From Gammaproteobacteria bacterium (GTDB lineage Bacteria; Pseudomonadota; Gammaproteobacteria; VBWC01), in the NCBI GenBank assembly GCA_006218035.1, contig VBWC01000013.1, forward strand, positions 1 to 44,680: a stretch of 44,680 nucleotides of DNA, written 5' to 3'. The notes below the pieces were generated by a model, which was not told the DNA's origin, did no database searches, and worked only from the letters and a program-made list of their open reading frames with translations. Positions 1-9,342 of this stretch are shown piece after piece (position 1 is the stretch's first letter; every line of letters begins with the position of its first letter). Made by a program: the position numbers and the translations under genes.

Positions 1-99
<99 letters not shown>

Positions 100-206
100 T
101 CAACGAATCTCGCGATATGGCAACTGCCTGCCCAACCTGTCATATCGCCAGACCCCTCGAGCGTTCGCAACCCCGCCTTTTCCACCCGCTATACCGACAC
201 AAAATC

Positions 207-282
<76 letters not shown>

Positions 283-326
283 CAAATTCCGCTAACGCTG
301 CGCCGCCGGCATACTTCAACGCCACC

Positions 327-400
<74 letters not shown>

Positions 401-450
401 TATTTCGCCTTGGGGATAGCTTCTGGCGTTTCAGCCCCACCTGGTACTAC

Positions 451-535
451 TGGTGGAGGGGGGAGGATTCGAACCTCCGAAGGCTGAGCCGTCAGATTTA
501 CAGTCTGATCCCTTTGGCCGCTCGGGAACCCCTCC
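451..535 (-). tRNA. tRNA-Tyr (anticodon GTA)
   Basis: Minus-strand class II tRNA of 85 nt with the long variable arm expected of bacterial tRNA-Tyr. The acceptor stem is GGAGGGG/CCCCTCC and CCA is encoded. The anticodon loop CTGTAAA within the stem CAGA/TCTG gives anticodon GTA (tyrosine). It is the first tRNA of the cluster. The tRNA-Thr(TGT) that precedes it in E. coli (thrU) is not seen here. Confidence 0.97.
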
Positions 536-552
536 CAACGCATAAACATTTA

Positions 553-581
553 ATTTTGCGTTAGATATTTTCTAGTGTCAA
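553..581 (-). promoter_or_regulatory. Predicted sigma-70 promoter of the tRNA-tuf operon
   Basis: On the minus strand a perfect -35 TTGACA (576-581) is followed after 17 bases by a -10-like CAAAAT (553-558, four of six consensus bases). Transcription would start about 10 bases before tRNA-Tyr, with a GC-containing discriminator, as expected for a stable-RNA promoter under growth-rate or stringent control. That control is inferred from the operon type. Confidence 0.65.
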
Positions 582-745
582 TAGAAAGACGAGCGAAGCC
601 AAATACGCCTGCCAGACGTATACGGAACTTCGCTACCCTAACGCCAAATTTTCCCCGCCGTAACTCGTAAACAACGGGATTCCTTCCAGCCACCCTGGCC
701 AAGGCGCGAAGTGTACCCGAAAATTTCCGGCAGTTCGAGTATTTT

Positions 746-991
746 TCAATCGACCTGCACACTCCGCGGCCGGACGCCTGAATAATGACCAATATTATTG
801 GGTTCCGCAACGTGATATCGGGACGCAACGTCGTCCAGGCCGGGATTGGAATCCATGGCATACCGCCGATACATGTCGACCGCGCTCGAACCCTTCCAAC
901 GTCCGACCGCCGCCGCATGAGCAGCCAAGGCAAACGCCTCGTCAAGATAATTTCCGTCTCCGGCACGGCGCCTGGGTCCGATCTTGATCAC
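746..991 (-). CDS. Possible small protein of 81 residues, unrecognised
   Basis: An open frame starts with GTG at 991, preceded by an AGGA-like site at normal spacing, and ends at 746. The codons look gene-like, with GC-rich third positions. The middle segment, around the residues GRWKGSSAVDMYRRYAM, loosely resembles the end of tyrosine recombinases, but no catalytic Tyr context or His-Arg box can be verified. It could be a remnant or chance. It lies just upstream of the tRNA promoter on the same strand, in a region otherwise without genes. Low confidence. Confidence 0.25.
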   Translation of the reverse strand: MIKIGPRRRAGDGNYLDEAFALAAHAAAVGRWKGSSAVDMYRRYAMDSNPGLDDVASRYHVAEPNNIGHYSGVRPRSVQVD

Positions 992-1432
992 CTGCCAATC
1001 CTGATTACTTGCGGTTACGGTAAATTACGGCGTCTGCGCGCGCGGGATGGGGTACTTGGCCGCCCCGGATTTAGCGTAAAGCCGCCAACATATCGCAGCG
1101 TGTCGAGAAAAAATCCGCCTCGTCAGCGACAACACATTGGTTACATGCACGCGCCGGCATCAAATTTATGCTGTGCCAGCATTTTCGCGCGTCGGCGCAG
1201 ATGACGAACACACGGGACAACGAAAATTAACCGAAAACAGATCGTGAAAAGTTTATTCAAGAACCTGAGTGCCATATAATGCGACCAAAGGCTACCGGGC
1301 GCCCGCTCGCAGCCACCTTGAGACAACACGCAAATAAAGGCGCCTTGTCAGCCTTTTATCCGATAGCAGGATGCATCGCGACAGGAACCACTAAGTGACG
1401 GACCAGCAGTACACAACCACCCCGGGGGATAG
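992..1432. other. Intergenic stretch without a convincing gene
   Basis: Open frames exist on both strands here, but their translations are rich in Arg, Pro and Ser and match no family I recognise. The only supported element is a promoter-like sequence near 1252-1280 facing the next gene. I see no tRNA or strong terminator. Confidence 0.5.
1252..1280 (+). promoter_or_regulatory. Candidate promoter for the SH3-domain gene
   Basis: A perfect TATAAT (1275-1280) lies 17 bases after a weak -35 TTTATT (1252-1257). It would give a leader of about 145 nt before the ATG at 1433. The call rests mainly on the -10. Confidence 0.4.
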
Positions 1433-2134
1433 ATGACCGATCCGATAACCAGATACGCGCCAACAGTGCGGACGCTATGTTGCGCGATTTGTCTGTTCTG
1501 TTCTATTAGCACTGTCGCCGCTGAAACCACGCAATACGTCAGCGATAATCTCGAAATCACCATGCGTAGCGGCGAAAGCACCCGACACCAGATCGTACGC
1601 ATGCTGTCCAGCGGAACGCCTCTTGAGGTTCTGGAAGAAAACACTGAAACCGGATACTCGCGGGTTCGCGACCCCAAAGGCACTGTCGGCTACGTACTGA
1701 CACGTTACCTGATGAACCTCCCAAGCGCCCAGGATCGGCTTGCGGAAAGTCAAAAAAAGCAGGCCAATACCGAGACAGAAACCAAGCGTTTGAAAGAGGA
1801 GCTTAAGCAACGTAATGAGGAACACAAAAGTCTCGCCGCAGAGAAGCAGCAACTCGAAGAAGACGCGCGGAAACTTGATCTTGAATTAAACACGATCCGC
1901 AAAACCGCCGCGAGCACACTCGCCATTGACCAGGAAAATCGGACGAACAAGGCGCGGCTCGTCACTATCGAACAGGATCTGCAAGTACTGAAGCAGGAAA
2001 ATGAAGCACTGAAAGACCGTACGGCACGAGACTGGCTCATGGTCGGCGCCGGCGTCATTCTGCTGGGCATGGTGATTGGCCTGCTCATCCCGAAAATCCG
2101 CTGGCAGAAAAAATCATCTTGGGATTCGCTGTAA
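1433..2134 (+). CDS. YgiM-like SH3-domain, coiled-coil membrane protein (TIGR04211 type)
   Basis: This 233-residue protein has the layout of YgiM/TIGR04211 proteins. An N-terminal signal-like hydrophobic stretch (about residues 13-30) is followed by a bacterial SH3 domain (about 32-95, with MRSGESTRHQIVRML and GTVGYVLTRYL). A long charged coiled coil covers about 98-197, and a C-terminal transmembrane helix (about 202-220) precedes a short basic tail. The SH3 domain should face the periplasm and the C-terminus should anchor it in the inner membrane. The molecular role of the family is not established; binding to envelope or peptidoglycan components is an inference. GGGGAT precedes the ATG at short spacing. 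A perfect palindrome follows the stop. Confidence 0.85.
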   Translation: MTDPITRYAPTVRTLCCAICLFCSISTVAAETTQYVSDNLEITMRSGESTRHQIVRMLSSGTPLEVLEENTETGYSRVRDPKGTVGYVLTRYLMNLPSAQDRLAESQKKQANTETETKRLKEELKQRNEEHKSLAAEKQQLEEDARKLDLELNTIRKTAASTLAIDQENRTNKARLVTIEQDLQVLKQENEALKDRTARDWLMVGAGVILLGMVIGLLIPKIRWQKKSSWDSL

Positions 2135-2151
2135 CCGCTGCCATAACAATA

Positions 2152-2179
2152 CGGGTGCCGGAGCCGGCTCCGGCACCCG
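2152..2179. terminator. 28-bp perfect palindrome between convergent genes, likely bidirectional terminator
   Basis: The sequence from CGGGTGCCGGAGCC to its exact complement GGCTCCGGCACCCG forms a very GC-rich hairpin. It lies between the stops of two convergent genes (2134 and 2203). No clean U-tract follows on the plus strand. On the minus strand it is followed by TATTGTTATGG, only moderately T-rich. Position favours a terminator, but the weak tails leave other uses possible. Confidence 0.55.
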
Positions 2180-2202
2180 CACTGAATCTCGCCTGCGTTT
2201 AG

Positions 2203-2490
2203 TTAGAAGTGCACGTCGACGGCAACGAGATCGTCACCTTTTGCCTCGTAACTGACCATCACCTGGCCGCTCGCGCCGGATACGTCCTTGAGTATCGCAG
2301 TACTCGCCTTGAAGGTGATCGGCGCACGCGTCTCGGCATCCATTATCGTGAATGTCTCTTTGACCTTGTCCACCGCCATCACCTGTCCCACATGTTTGTT
2401 CGGACCGGCAACGTTGCAGGCCAGCACCATCTGGCTACTGAACGCCAGCGCCAAGCAGAGTACCGTGTTGAATACCATTTTTTCTTTCAT
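2203..2490 (-). CDS. Small exported protein of unknown function, OB/CusF-like fold possible
   Basis: A 95-residue protein with a signal peptide (about 1-24, MKEKMVFNTVLCLALAFSSQ then MVLAC). The Cys after VLA could be a lipobox, though Leu at -2 is not ideal. The mature part, about 70 residues, has short beta-like strands (GQVMAVDKVKETFTIMDAET, ITFKAST, GQVMVSYEAKGDDLVAVDVHF). This resembles small periplasmic beta-barrel domains such as CusF or DUF5666-like proteins, but the Met/Trp/His copper site of CusF is not evident, so metal binding is not claimed. GGAGAG lies at good spacing before the ATG. Confidence 0.6.
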   Translation of the reverse strand: MKEKMVFNTVLCLALAFSSQMVLACNVAGPNKHVGQVMAVDKVKETFTIMDAETRAPITFKASTAILKDVSGASGQVMVSYEAKGDDLVAVDVHF

Positions 2491-2560
2491 TAAACGCTCT
2501 CCATAAAGACAATATTGCCAACCTTACGTTGGAGAAACCGCCGACCCGAAAGTTCACCGT

Positions 2561-4240
2561 CTATTCGTCAGTCACGCAACCTTCCGAGGCGTTCTTGACG
2601 TTTTTAATGTACTTGTAAAGCGTTCCGCGCGACGCCTTGTATGGCGGCATAGCCCAGCGGGTGCGCCGTTCTGCCAGATCCACATCACTGACCGCTACGG
2701 ATAGCTCATTACGATCGGCATCGATGGTAACGACGTCGCCGTCGCGAATCAGCGCGATAGCACCGCCTTCCTGCGCCTCGGGCACCACGTGACCGATGAT
2801 GAACCCATGTGACCCACCGGAAAAACGCCCGTCAGTGATCAGGGCGACATCGGCCCCGAGGCCGGCACCCATGATAGCGGAAGTCGGCGTCAGCATTTCC
2901 GGCATACCCGGCCCGCCCTTCGGACCTTCATAGCGGATCACGACCACATCACCCTTTTGTATCTCGCCGCGTTCAAGGGCGGCCAGCATGGCTTCTTCCG
3001 CATCGTAAACTCTGGCCGGGCCGACAAACCGCATGCCTTCCTTGCCGGTAATCTTGGCCACGGCACCGCCCGGCGCCAGATTGCCCCTGAGTATGCGGAT
3101 ATGGCCGGTCGCCTTGATAGGCCGATCCAGCCGATGAATCACGTCCTGCCGGTCGGCGAGTGGCGTTACGTTCGCCAGGTTTTCCGCGATCGTTTTGCCG
3201 GTCACTGTCATACAGTTACCATCAATAAAGCCTTTCTCCAGCAGATATTTCATCACCGCAGGCGTGCCGCCGACGTCATGGAGATCCTCCATCACGTACT
3301 TGCCACTGGGCTTGAGATCCGCGAGCAACGGCACCCGGTCGCTGACGCTCTGGAAATCATCGATCGTCAGCGGGACATCGACAGCCCGTGCCATCGCCAG
3401 CAAATGCAGCACGGCGTTGGTCGACCCGCCGAGCGCCATCACGATGACCATCGCGTTCTCGAACGCGGCCCGTGTCATGATGTCACGTGGCTTGATATCG
3501 TTTTCCAGCAAATGGGCCATCGCCGCCCCGGCACGAAAACACTCGTCGTGCTTGGCTGTATCTATTGCCGGCGTCGATGAACTGTACGGCAGCGTCATGC
3601 CCATCGCCTCGATCGCGCTCGCCATGGTGTTGGCGGTATACATGCCCCCGCACGCGCCCGGTCCGGGACAGGATCGCCGGACGATATCGCTACGCGTCTG
3701 TTCATCTATTTTGCCGGCGATGAACTCGCCGTAACTCTGGAAGGCCGAAATAATATCCAGCTTCTGCTCACCCCGATGCCCCGGCTTGATGGTCCCGCCG
3801 TAAATCATCAGCGCCGGACGATTCAATCGCCCCATCGCGATCAGGCAACCCGGCATGTTCTTGTCACAGCCAGGAACGGTGATAACGGCGTCATACCACT
3901 GGGCGCTGACCACTGTTTCTATCGAATCCGCAATCAGGTCGCGGGACTGGAGCGAATAACTCATGCCTTCGGTGCCCATGGATATACCGTCACTGACACC
4001 GATGGTGTTGAAGCGCATGCCGACCGCGCCGGCGGCAACCACGCCGAACTTCACTTTGGCGGCAAGATCAAGCAAATGCATGTTACAGGTGTTGCCCTCA
4101 TACCAAACACTGGCAATCCCCACTTCCGGCTTGCGCATATCATCTTCGGTCAGCCCGGTCCCGTAGAGCATCGCTTGTGAAGCGCCCTGCGATTTCGGCT
4201 CGGTAACGCGCGCGCTATATTTATTCAATTTCCTGGCCAT
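2561..4240 (-). CDS. ilvD: Dihydroxy-acid dehydratase
   Basis: Full-length IlvD (559 residues). It dehydrates 2,3-dihydroxy-isovalerate and 2,3-dihydroxy-3-methylvalerate to the 2-keto acids that become valine, leucine and isoleucine. Fe-S ligands are visible as Cys52 (GNTCNMH), Cys125 ([10 protein letters not shown]) and Cys197 ([16 protein letters not shown]). The C-terminal half holds the family motifs GGPGMPEM and [20 protein letters not shown] lies directly upstream of the ATG, supporting this start. It is divergent from ttcA. As a cytoplasmic Fe-S enzyme it depends on assembly machinery such as the SUF operon downstream in this window. No branched-chain partners (ilvBHC) are adjacent. 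Confidence 0.97.
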   Translation of the reverse strand: MARKLNKYSARVTEPKSQGASQAMLYGTGLTEDDMRKPEVGIASVWYEGNTCNMHLLDLAAKVKFGVVAAGAVGMRFNTIGVSDGISMGTEGMSYSLQSRDLIADSIETVVSAQWYDAVITVPGCDKNMPGCLIAMGRLNRPALMIYGGTIKPGHRGEQKLDIISAFQSYGEFIAGKIDEQTRSDIVRRSCPGPGACGGMYTANTMASAIEAMGMTLPYSSSTPAIDTAKHDECFRAGAAMAHLLENDIKPRDIMTRAAFENAMVIVMALGGSTNAVLHLLAMARAVDVPLTIDDFQSVSDRVPLLADLKPSGKYVMEDLHDVGGTPAVMKYLLEKGFIDGNCMTVTGKTIAENLANVTPLADRQDVIHRLDRPIKATGHIRILRGNLAPGGAVAKITGKEGMRFVGPARVYDAEEAMLAALERGEIQKGDVVVIRYEGPKGGPGMPEMLTPTSAIMGAGLGADVALITDGRFSGGSHGFIIGHVVPEAQEGGAIALIRDGDVVTIDADRNELSVAVSDVDLAERRTRWAMPPYKASRGTLYKYIKNVKNASEGCVTDE

Positions 4241-4346
4241 TACCTGCTCCGTTCATCCATCGATTTGTCCGCGAAACCTGTCGCCGGCGAGGTCGCCACT
4301 CGGAATCAAGCACCGGCGGGCCCCAAAGAATACCAGAATTACGGAT

Positions 4347-4368
4347 TTTACCGCGCCGTTTTGGTAAA
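4347..4368. promoter_or_regulatory. TTTACC-N10-GGTAAA dyad between ilvD and ttcA
   Basis: A perfect 6-bp inverted repeat (4347-4352 and 4363-4368) lies in the divergent ilvD/ttcA intergenic region. It could be an operator or part of the ttcA promoter. No regulator is recognised. Confidence 0.25.
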
Positions 4369-4429
4369 GTATCGGCCCCGCGCGCGCTCAGCGCCATCAT
4401 CCTTACGATAAATGACACGTCACTGATTT

Positions 4430-5266
4430 ATGCTCGAGAAGCTCGAAAAAAAGCTGCTGCACTACACCCGCAAAGCGATTGCTGATTACGCGATGATAGA
4501 GACAGGCGATCGCGTCCTGGTGTGCCTGTCCGGCGGCAAGGATTCGTACACGCTGCTGCACCTGCTCAATCAACTGCGGCAGCGCGCCAACGGAAAATTC
4601 GAGATTCAGGCCTACACGCTCGACCAGTCCCAGCCCGGCTGGGACGATCGTTACTTGCGGCAATGGCTGGGAGATAGCGGTATCCCGTACACGATCGAAA
4701 CGCGGAACACCTACGGCGTGGTCATCGAAAAAATACCGGCGGGAAAATCATACTGCTCGCTCTGCTCAAGGCTGCGTCGCGGTAATATCTACCGTTATGC
4801 GTCGGAAAACGGGTTCACCAAGATCGCGCTCGGCCATCACCGCGACGACCTGATCCAAACCCTGCTGATGTCGATTTTTTACAGCGGGCAGATCCGGTCG
4901 ATGCCACCAAAATTATTGACGGACGACCGGAAAAATATCGTCATACGACCGCTCGCATACTGCCAGGAATCGGACATAGCCGCCTATGCGAAACTGCGCG
5001 CGTATCCGATCATACCGTGCAATCTTTGCGGCTCGCAGGAAAACCTCAAGCGCCAGAAAATGAAGGAACTCATCGCCGAACTTGCGCAGGAAAATCCCAA
5101 GGTTCCGTCAAACATTCTTGGCGCACTCGGCAATATCCAGCCGAGCCAGTTAATGGATCACGACTTGTGGAACTTCAAGGCGCTGGATGTTGATCGCCAA
5201 CGGGCCCCGGTAGCATTCGACGACGAGGAGCCAGTACCGGAGCCTGCAACATCGTCCGTTGCCTGA
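4430..5266 (+). CDS. ttcA: tRNA 2-thiocytidine(32) synthetase TtcA
   Basis: A 278-residue PP-loop ATPase that thiolates cytidine 32 in certain tRNAs, using an Fe-S cluster. The ATP pyrophosphatase loop SGGKDS is at residues 34-39. Two CxxC pairs, Cys109/Cys112 (CSLC) and Cys197/Cys200 (CNLC), hold the cluster as in the family. GHHRDD and PLAYCQE are further TtcA signatures. The last 30 residues are variable. No strong ribosome-binding site precedes the ATG; the frame just upstream is closed, so this start is the reasonable one. It is divergent from ilvD. Confidence 0.95.
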   Translation: MLEKLEKKLLHYTRKAIADYAMIETGDRVLVCLSGGKDSYTLLHLLNQLRQRANGKFEIQAYTLDQSQPGWDDRYLRQWLGDSGIPYTIETRNTYGVVIEKIPAGKSYCSLCSRLRRGNIYRYASENGFTKIALGHHRDDLIQTLLMSIFYSGQIRSMPPKLLTDDRKNIVIRPLAYCQESDIAAYAKLRAYPIIPCNLCGSQENLKRQKMKELIAELAQENPKVPSNILGALGNIQPSQLMDHDLWNFKALDVDRQRAPVAFDDEEPVPEPATSSVA

Positions 5267-5563
5267 CCGTTTCGGCATGTGTATACGACGTCCGTCGCAA
5301 CTCCTCTCCATCACTATCTCGCGTCCGCCAGCGTCCAATCGGTTCACCGCCATGCAGTGCACCGGTAAATACGCACAGGTGCCGGCAGGGCGCACCAGTC
5401 GGCCCATGTAACGGACTTCGTTAGACGCACTACCCGTGCGAAACAGTGGCCTTCCGACACGGGCGCTGACCCCGCCGCCTGCCGTCGACGCGGCGACCCG
5501 CTACCAAACGATCCGCATTTGACCACTAAATCCGGGCCGGGCCGTATCGTTCAGACCGGCAGG
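5267..5563. other. Gap between ttcA and argA with no gene seen
   Basis: About 300 bases before the argA promoter contain only short minus-strand open frames with no recognisable product. I see no terminator with a U-tract after ttcA and no leader-peptide signature. Confidence 0.5.
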
Positions 5564-5591
5564 CTGACAAACAGCCCGAATCGGATAGAAT
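5564..5591 (+). promoter_or_regulatory. Predicted sigma-70 promoter of argA
   Basis: CTGACA (5564-5569) and TAGAAT (5586-5591) are separated by 16 bases, each matching five of six consensus bases. The start site would be about 85-90 bases before the argA start. I could not identify an ArgR box with confidence. Confidence 0.55.
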
Positions 5592-5682
5592 AACGCTGAC
5601 ATTGTTGTTGCTGACGGCGCGGATGCGCAAGCCTGCCTGAAGGCAGACGAGACACCAACCGACGACAGAAGGATGGAATCCA

Positions 5683-7005
5683 TTGCCTGAAAAAAGAAAC
5701 AGCCAGCAATTCGTGAACTGGTTCCGTCACTCGTCGCCCTATATCAATGCCTTCCGGGGTAAAACATTTGTCGTTGCGTTCGGCGGCGAGGCAGTACTCG
5801 ACGAGACGTTTTCCGGATTGATACACGATCTCGCGCTGCTTGGCTCGCTTGGCGTCCGGCTGGTAGTGGTCCACGGCGCGCGGCCGCAGATCGAGAACTG
5901 CCTGACCGAACATGATGCACAACTCCGCTACGTCAATGGCCTGCGTGTGACGGATGAGGTAGCGCTCGACTGCGTCAAACAAGCGAGCAGCGTCGTACGT
6001 CTGGAGATCGAGGCGTTGCTGTCCATGGGTCTGGCGAATTCGCCGATGGCCGGGTCGCGAATTCGCGTCGCCTCCGGCAACATGGTCGTCGCACAACCGT
6101 TGGGCGTACGTGACGGTGTCGATTACCGGTATACCGGCGAGGTTCGGCGGATAGACGTGGAGGCGATCACGCACCACCTCAATAGCGGCGCCATCGTGTT
6201 GTTGCCACCGCTGGGTTATTCTCCCACCGGGGAGATTTTCAATCTCAGCGCCCTGGAGGTTGCCAGCGCAACGGCGATCGCGCTGAAGGCCGACAAGCTG
6301 ATTTTCCTGGTCGAGGAACGCGGCTTGCTCGACGGCCGCAAGAAACTGCTGGCGCAACTCGACCTGGCCGAGGCCCAGCACCTGCTTGCCGCGCGTCGCA
6401 AGCTGCCCGAGGAACTCACGCGGACCTTGCAGACTGGCGTATCCGCCTGCCGCGGCGGTGTACGGCGCACACATATCATCAGCCGCCACGTGGATGGAGC
6501 GTTATTGCTTGAGCTGTTCACCCGCGACGGTATCGGCACGCTGATCGCCGGCGATATCTACGAGGGTATTCGGCAGGCGACGATCGATGACATCGGGGGA
6601 ATTCTTGCGTTGATCACTCCTCTCGAAGACGATGGCGTGCTGGTACGGCGATCGCGGGAACTGCTTGAAAATGAAATCGCGAATTTTTCCGTCGTGGAGC
6701 GCGACGGAACCATCATCGCCTGCGCGGCGCTGTACCCGTTCATTGACGAACATGCCGCGGAACTCGCCTGCCTCGCCGTACACCCCGAGTACCGCCGCTG
6801 CGGGTATGGCAACCGCCTTATGAACACGTTGGAACGGAAAGCCAGACTACAGCGGATCGGGCAGATATTTCTGCTAACCACCCATACTGCTCATTGGTTT
6901 CGCGAGCGCGGCTTTGGCAGTTCAAAACTCGAGGCATTACCGGTAAAACGCCAAACGCTCTATAACTACCAGCGCGGCTCGAAAATCCTGGTCAAGGACT
7001 TGTGA
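5683..7005 (+). CDS. argA: N-acetylglutamate synthase (kinase-like plus GNAT domains)
   Basis: A 440-residue ArgA that makes N-acetylglutamate from glutamate and acetyl-CoA, the first step of arginine synthesis. The amino-acid-kinase-like domain (about 1-285) holds VVAFGGEAV, VVVHGARPQIE and SALEVASATAIALKADK. It normally binds arginine for feedback control and lacks kinase activity. The GNAT acetyltransferase domain (about 290-440) contains LACLAVHPEYRRCGYGNRL, the acetyl-CoA loop. The start is TTG, because the only nearby upstream ATG is out of frame and closes at once; GAAGGA lies at acceptable spacing. It is convergent with rppH, 27 bases apart. Confidence 0.96.
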   Translation: MPEKRNSQQFVNWFRHSSPYINAFRGKTFVVAFGGEAVLDETFSGLIHDLALLGSLGVRLVVVHGARPQIENCLTEHDAQLRYVNGLRVTDEVALDCVKQASSVVRLEIEALLSMGLANSPMAGSRIRVASGNMVVAQPLGVRDGVDYRYTGEVRRIDVEAITHHLNSGAIVLLPPLGYSPTGEIFNLSALEVASATAIALKADKLIFLVEERGLLDGRKKLLAQLDLAEAQHLLAARRKLPEELTRTLQTGVSACRGGVRRTHIISRHVDGALLLELFTRDGIGTLIAGDIYEGIRQATIDDIGGILALITPLEDDGVLVRRSRELLENEIANFSVVERDGTIIACAALYPFIDEHAAELACLAVHPEYRRCGYGNRLMNTLERKARLQRIGQIFLLTTHTAHWFRERGFGSSKLEALPVKRQTLYNYQRGSKILVKDL

Positions 7006-7032
7006 CGGCAAAAAAAGCGCCGTGCTGAACGG

Positions 7033-7530
7033 CTATGAAGACTCCACAGGGGTCATCGAATCGAAGACCAGTGGCGCAAGCTGGCGTAGCGCGTCGGCAT
7101 ATACCTTGCGCTTGAATTCGACCACGTCTTCCATCGGCCGCCAGTAACTCACCCAACGCCAACGGTCGAATTCCGGCTTGTCGCTTCGATCAAATCGCAC
7201 GTTGCTTTCATCGCCGATAAGCCGCAGCATAAACCAGACCTGTTTCTGACCGATACAGACGGGCTCCATGTCGTAACGAACCAACCGTCGCGGCAAACGA
7301 TAACGCAGCCAACCCGAAGTACGTCCCATGACCATAACATGCTCGTCACGCAGGCCGATTTCTTCCTCAAGCTCGCGATACATCGCCTGCTCGATTGTTT
7401 CGTTCTCACGGACGCCGCCCTGGGGAAACTGCCAGGCATTCTGCCCGACGCGACGCGCCCAAAAGACCCGGTTATCCTGATTGCTCAGAATTATGCCGAC
7501 GTTCGATCTGTAACCACAGTTATCAATCAT
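7033..7530 (-). CDS. rppH: RNA pyrophosphohydrolase (Nudix)
   Basis: A 165-residue RppH that removes pyrophosphate from the 5' end of RNAs, opening them to RNase E decay. The N-terminus ([15 protein letters not shown]) and the segment [11 protein letters not shown] match the family closely. The Nudix box [20 protein letters not shown] is complete. Later motifs ([24 protein letters not shown]) are also typical. The best ribosome-binding match (AAGGA) is further upstream than usual, but N-terminal agreement with RppH supports this ATG. It is divergent from the HAD phosphatase gene. Confidence 0.96.
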   Translation of the reverse strand: MIDNCGYRSNVGIILSNQDNRVFWARRVGQNAWQFPQGGVRENETIEQAMYRELEEEIGLRDEHVMVMGRTSGWLRYRLPRRLVRYDMEPVCIGQKQVWFMLRLIGDESNVRFDRSDKPEFDRWRWVSYWRPMEDVVEFKRKVYADALRQLAPLVFDSMTPVESS

Positions 7531-7717
7531 CAGTTAAGCGCAAGTGCTAATTCCTTGTTATTATTCTATAAAGCGCCTGTTTTGGTAAAGGGGTTTCCGC
7601 CTCGGCCCGCATGACTGGAAAATATCCGGTAAAAACAACAGGCAACACGCGAATCTTGTAGATCATCGAACCGGTCCGCGGCATCTGCCTGGTCGCGGCC
7701 ATGAAAGGAATATCCTG

Positions 7718-8371
7718 TTGACCCTCGCGATCTTCGACCTCGACAACACCCTGCTGGCCGGCGACAGCGATTATCTGTGGGGCCGCTTTTTGATCGAGCA
7801 GGGCGTAGTGCCGCGTGATCAATATGAACGTGACAACCAGCGGTACTATGATGACTACACCCGGGGAAATCTGGATATTCTTGAATTTCTCGCGTTCCAG
7901 CTGCGGCCCTTGGCCGCACACGATCCGGCGTTGCTGCGGCAATGGCGCAAAGTTTATATCGAGCAAAAAATCCTAGCGGTCCTATTACCAAAGGCCCGGG
8001 ATCTGATTGCACGCCATCGAAACAACGGTGATACGCTGGTCATTGTGACCGCCACGAACCGTTTCATCACCGAACCGATTGCAAAACTCTATGGCATCGA
8101 CGACTTGATTGCGACGGAACCCGAGACGGTGGCCGGACGCTACACGGGTCGCGTTGCCGGGGTACCCTCGTTTCGCGAAGGCAAGATCACGCGTCTCGTC
8201 GAGTGGATGGGACCGCGAGGCCTCAATCTGGCCGGCAGCTGGTTTTACAGTGACTCCCACAACGACCTGCCGCTACTGGAAATCGTCGACAACCCGGTCG
8301 CCGTGGATCCGGACGACACTTTGACGGCACACGCGGAAACCAAGGGATGGCCGATCATCACGCTCCGCTGA
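7718..8371 (+). CDS. HAD-superfamily phosphatase (HAD-IB, SerB-like)
   Basis: A 217-residue HAD hydrolase with the nucleophile/acid motif FDLDNTLL at residues 6-13, the second motif VTATNRF and the metal motif SDSHNDLPLL near residue 180. The helical insert after motif I places it in the HAD-IB group with phosphoserine phosphatase-like enzymes, which frequently sit next to rppH in gammaproteobacteria. The substrate cannot be read from sequence. The start is TTG with AAAGGA seven bases upstream. Its stop overlaps the ABC permease gene, so the three genes 7718-10109 form one transcription unit. Confidence 0.88.
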   Translation: MTLAIFDLDNTLLAGDSDYLWGRFLIEQGVVPRDQYERDNQRYYDDYTRGNLDILEFLAFQLRPLAAHDPALLRQWRKVYIEQKILAVLLPKARDLIARHRNNGDTLVIVTATNRFITEPIAKLYGIDDLIATEPETVAGRYTGRVAGVPSFREGKITRLVEWMGPRGLNLAGSWFYSDSHNDLPLLEIVDNPVAVDPDDTLTAHAETKGWPIITLR

Positions 8372-9342
8372 TGCGCGGCCCGATTTTATTAACCGGGCTC
8401 GCGGCGCTGGCGCCCGTTTGCATGGTTTTTGCCGTCACGACCGGCAGCGTCGCCACCGGCTGGCACGACGTTTGGCTGGCGATGACAGGCCCTGCCGCGG
8501 AACCCGTTCAACGCGTAATCACGGAATTGCGCTGGCCGCGCGCCATCAGCGCATTTGCCACCGGCGGTATGCTTGCACTGGCCGGCGCGCTAATGCAGGT
8601 ATTGTTGCGTAACCCGTTGGCCGATCCCTACGTGCTGGGCATTTCGGGCGGCGCGGCGGTCGGCATGCTGGGTGCCATGCTCGCCGGCATCACGGCGACG
8701 TTGGTGCTGACCGGCAGCGCATTTCTCGGGGCACTGGTATCGATGTTCCTGGTGTTCTCGCTGGCGCGCGGCGGCGGTGGCTGGACGCCGACCCGGTTAC
8801 TGCTTACTGGCGTCATTGTCGCCGCGGGCTGGGGAGCACTCATCAGTTTCCTGCTGGCCGTCAGCCCTGAACAACAGCTGCGCGGCATGCTGTTTTGGCT
8901 GATGGGGGATCTGACGTACGCGGAAAATCCAGCGATCGCATCACTGGTGCTCGCTGCTGGTCTGGTCATTTGTCTGCCGTTCGCGCGCCACCTGAACGTG
9001 CTGTCACGCGGCGATTTACAGGCCAGCGCCCTTGGCGTAAACACGCAGCCGTTGCGGTTGCAAATCTATGTTGTTGCGTCATTGCTGACTGCCGCTGCGG
9101 TAACATTGGCGGGCAGCATCGGCTTCGTCGGATTGATTGTGCCCCACCTGGTACGTCTGCTGAGCGGCAACGACCAGCGCTTCCTGCTGCCCGGCGCCGT
9201 GCTGCTTGGCGGCAGCCTGCTGGTTGTCGCCGACACGCTCGCACGCACGGTACTTGCGCCTGATCAACTGCCGGTTGGCGTTATCACCGCTTTTCTCGGC
9301 GTACCGGTTTTTCTGGCCTTGCTGCAACGAGGATACCGGTGA
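8347..9342 (+). CDS. FecCD/BtuC-type ABC transporter permease
   Basis: A 331-residue inner-membrane permease with about ten hydrophobic segments. It carries FecCD hallmarks: RWPRAISAFATGGMLALAGA, LLRNPLADPYVLGISGGAA, and SIGFVGLIVPHLVRLLSGND, the helix contacting the ATPase. Members import cobalamin, ferric siderophores or haem with a periplasmic binding protein. The first ATG (8347) overlaps the phosphatase gene by 25 bases; a second in-frame ATG at 8371 gives a TGATG overlap and is equally possible. No binding protein or TonB receptor is nearby and no cobalamin riboswitch is visible, so the substrate is open. Confidence 0.93.
   Translation: MADHHAPLMRGPILLTGLAALAPVCMVFAVTTGSVATGWHDVWLAMTGPAAEPVQRVITELRWPRAISAFATGGMLALAGALMQVLLRNPLADPYVLGISGGAAVGMLGAMLAGITATLVLTGSAFLGALVSMFLVFSLARGGGGWTPTRLLLTGVIVAAGWGALISFLLAVSPEQQLRGMLFWLMGDLTYAENPAIASLVLAAGLVICLPFARHLNVLSRGDLQASALGVNTQPLRLQIYVVASLLTAAAVTLAGSIGFVGLIVPHLVRLLSGNDQRFLLPGAVLLGGSLLVVADTLARTVLAPDQLPVGVITAFLGVPVFLALLQRGYR

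Noticed and set aside
785..1204. Plus-strand 139-codon open frame
   Set aside because: The translation is Arg/Pro/Ser-rich with no family and no ribosome-binding site, and it overlaps a better minus-strand frame.
7005..7023. ACGGC/GCCGT hairpin between argA and rppH
   Set aside because: Only five base pairs with an A-rich loop; too weak to call a terminator.
8277..8346. Cobalamin riboswitch before the BtuC-type gene
   Set aside because: The gene overlaps the phosphatase gene, so no leader exists, and no B12-box-like sequence is seen upstream of 7718.
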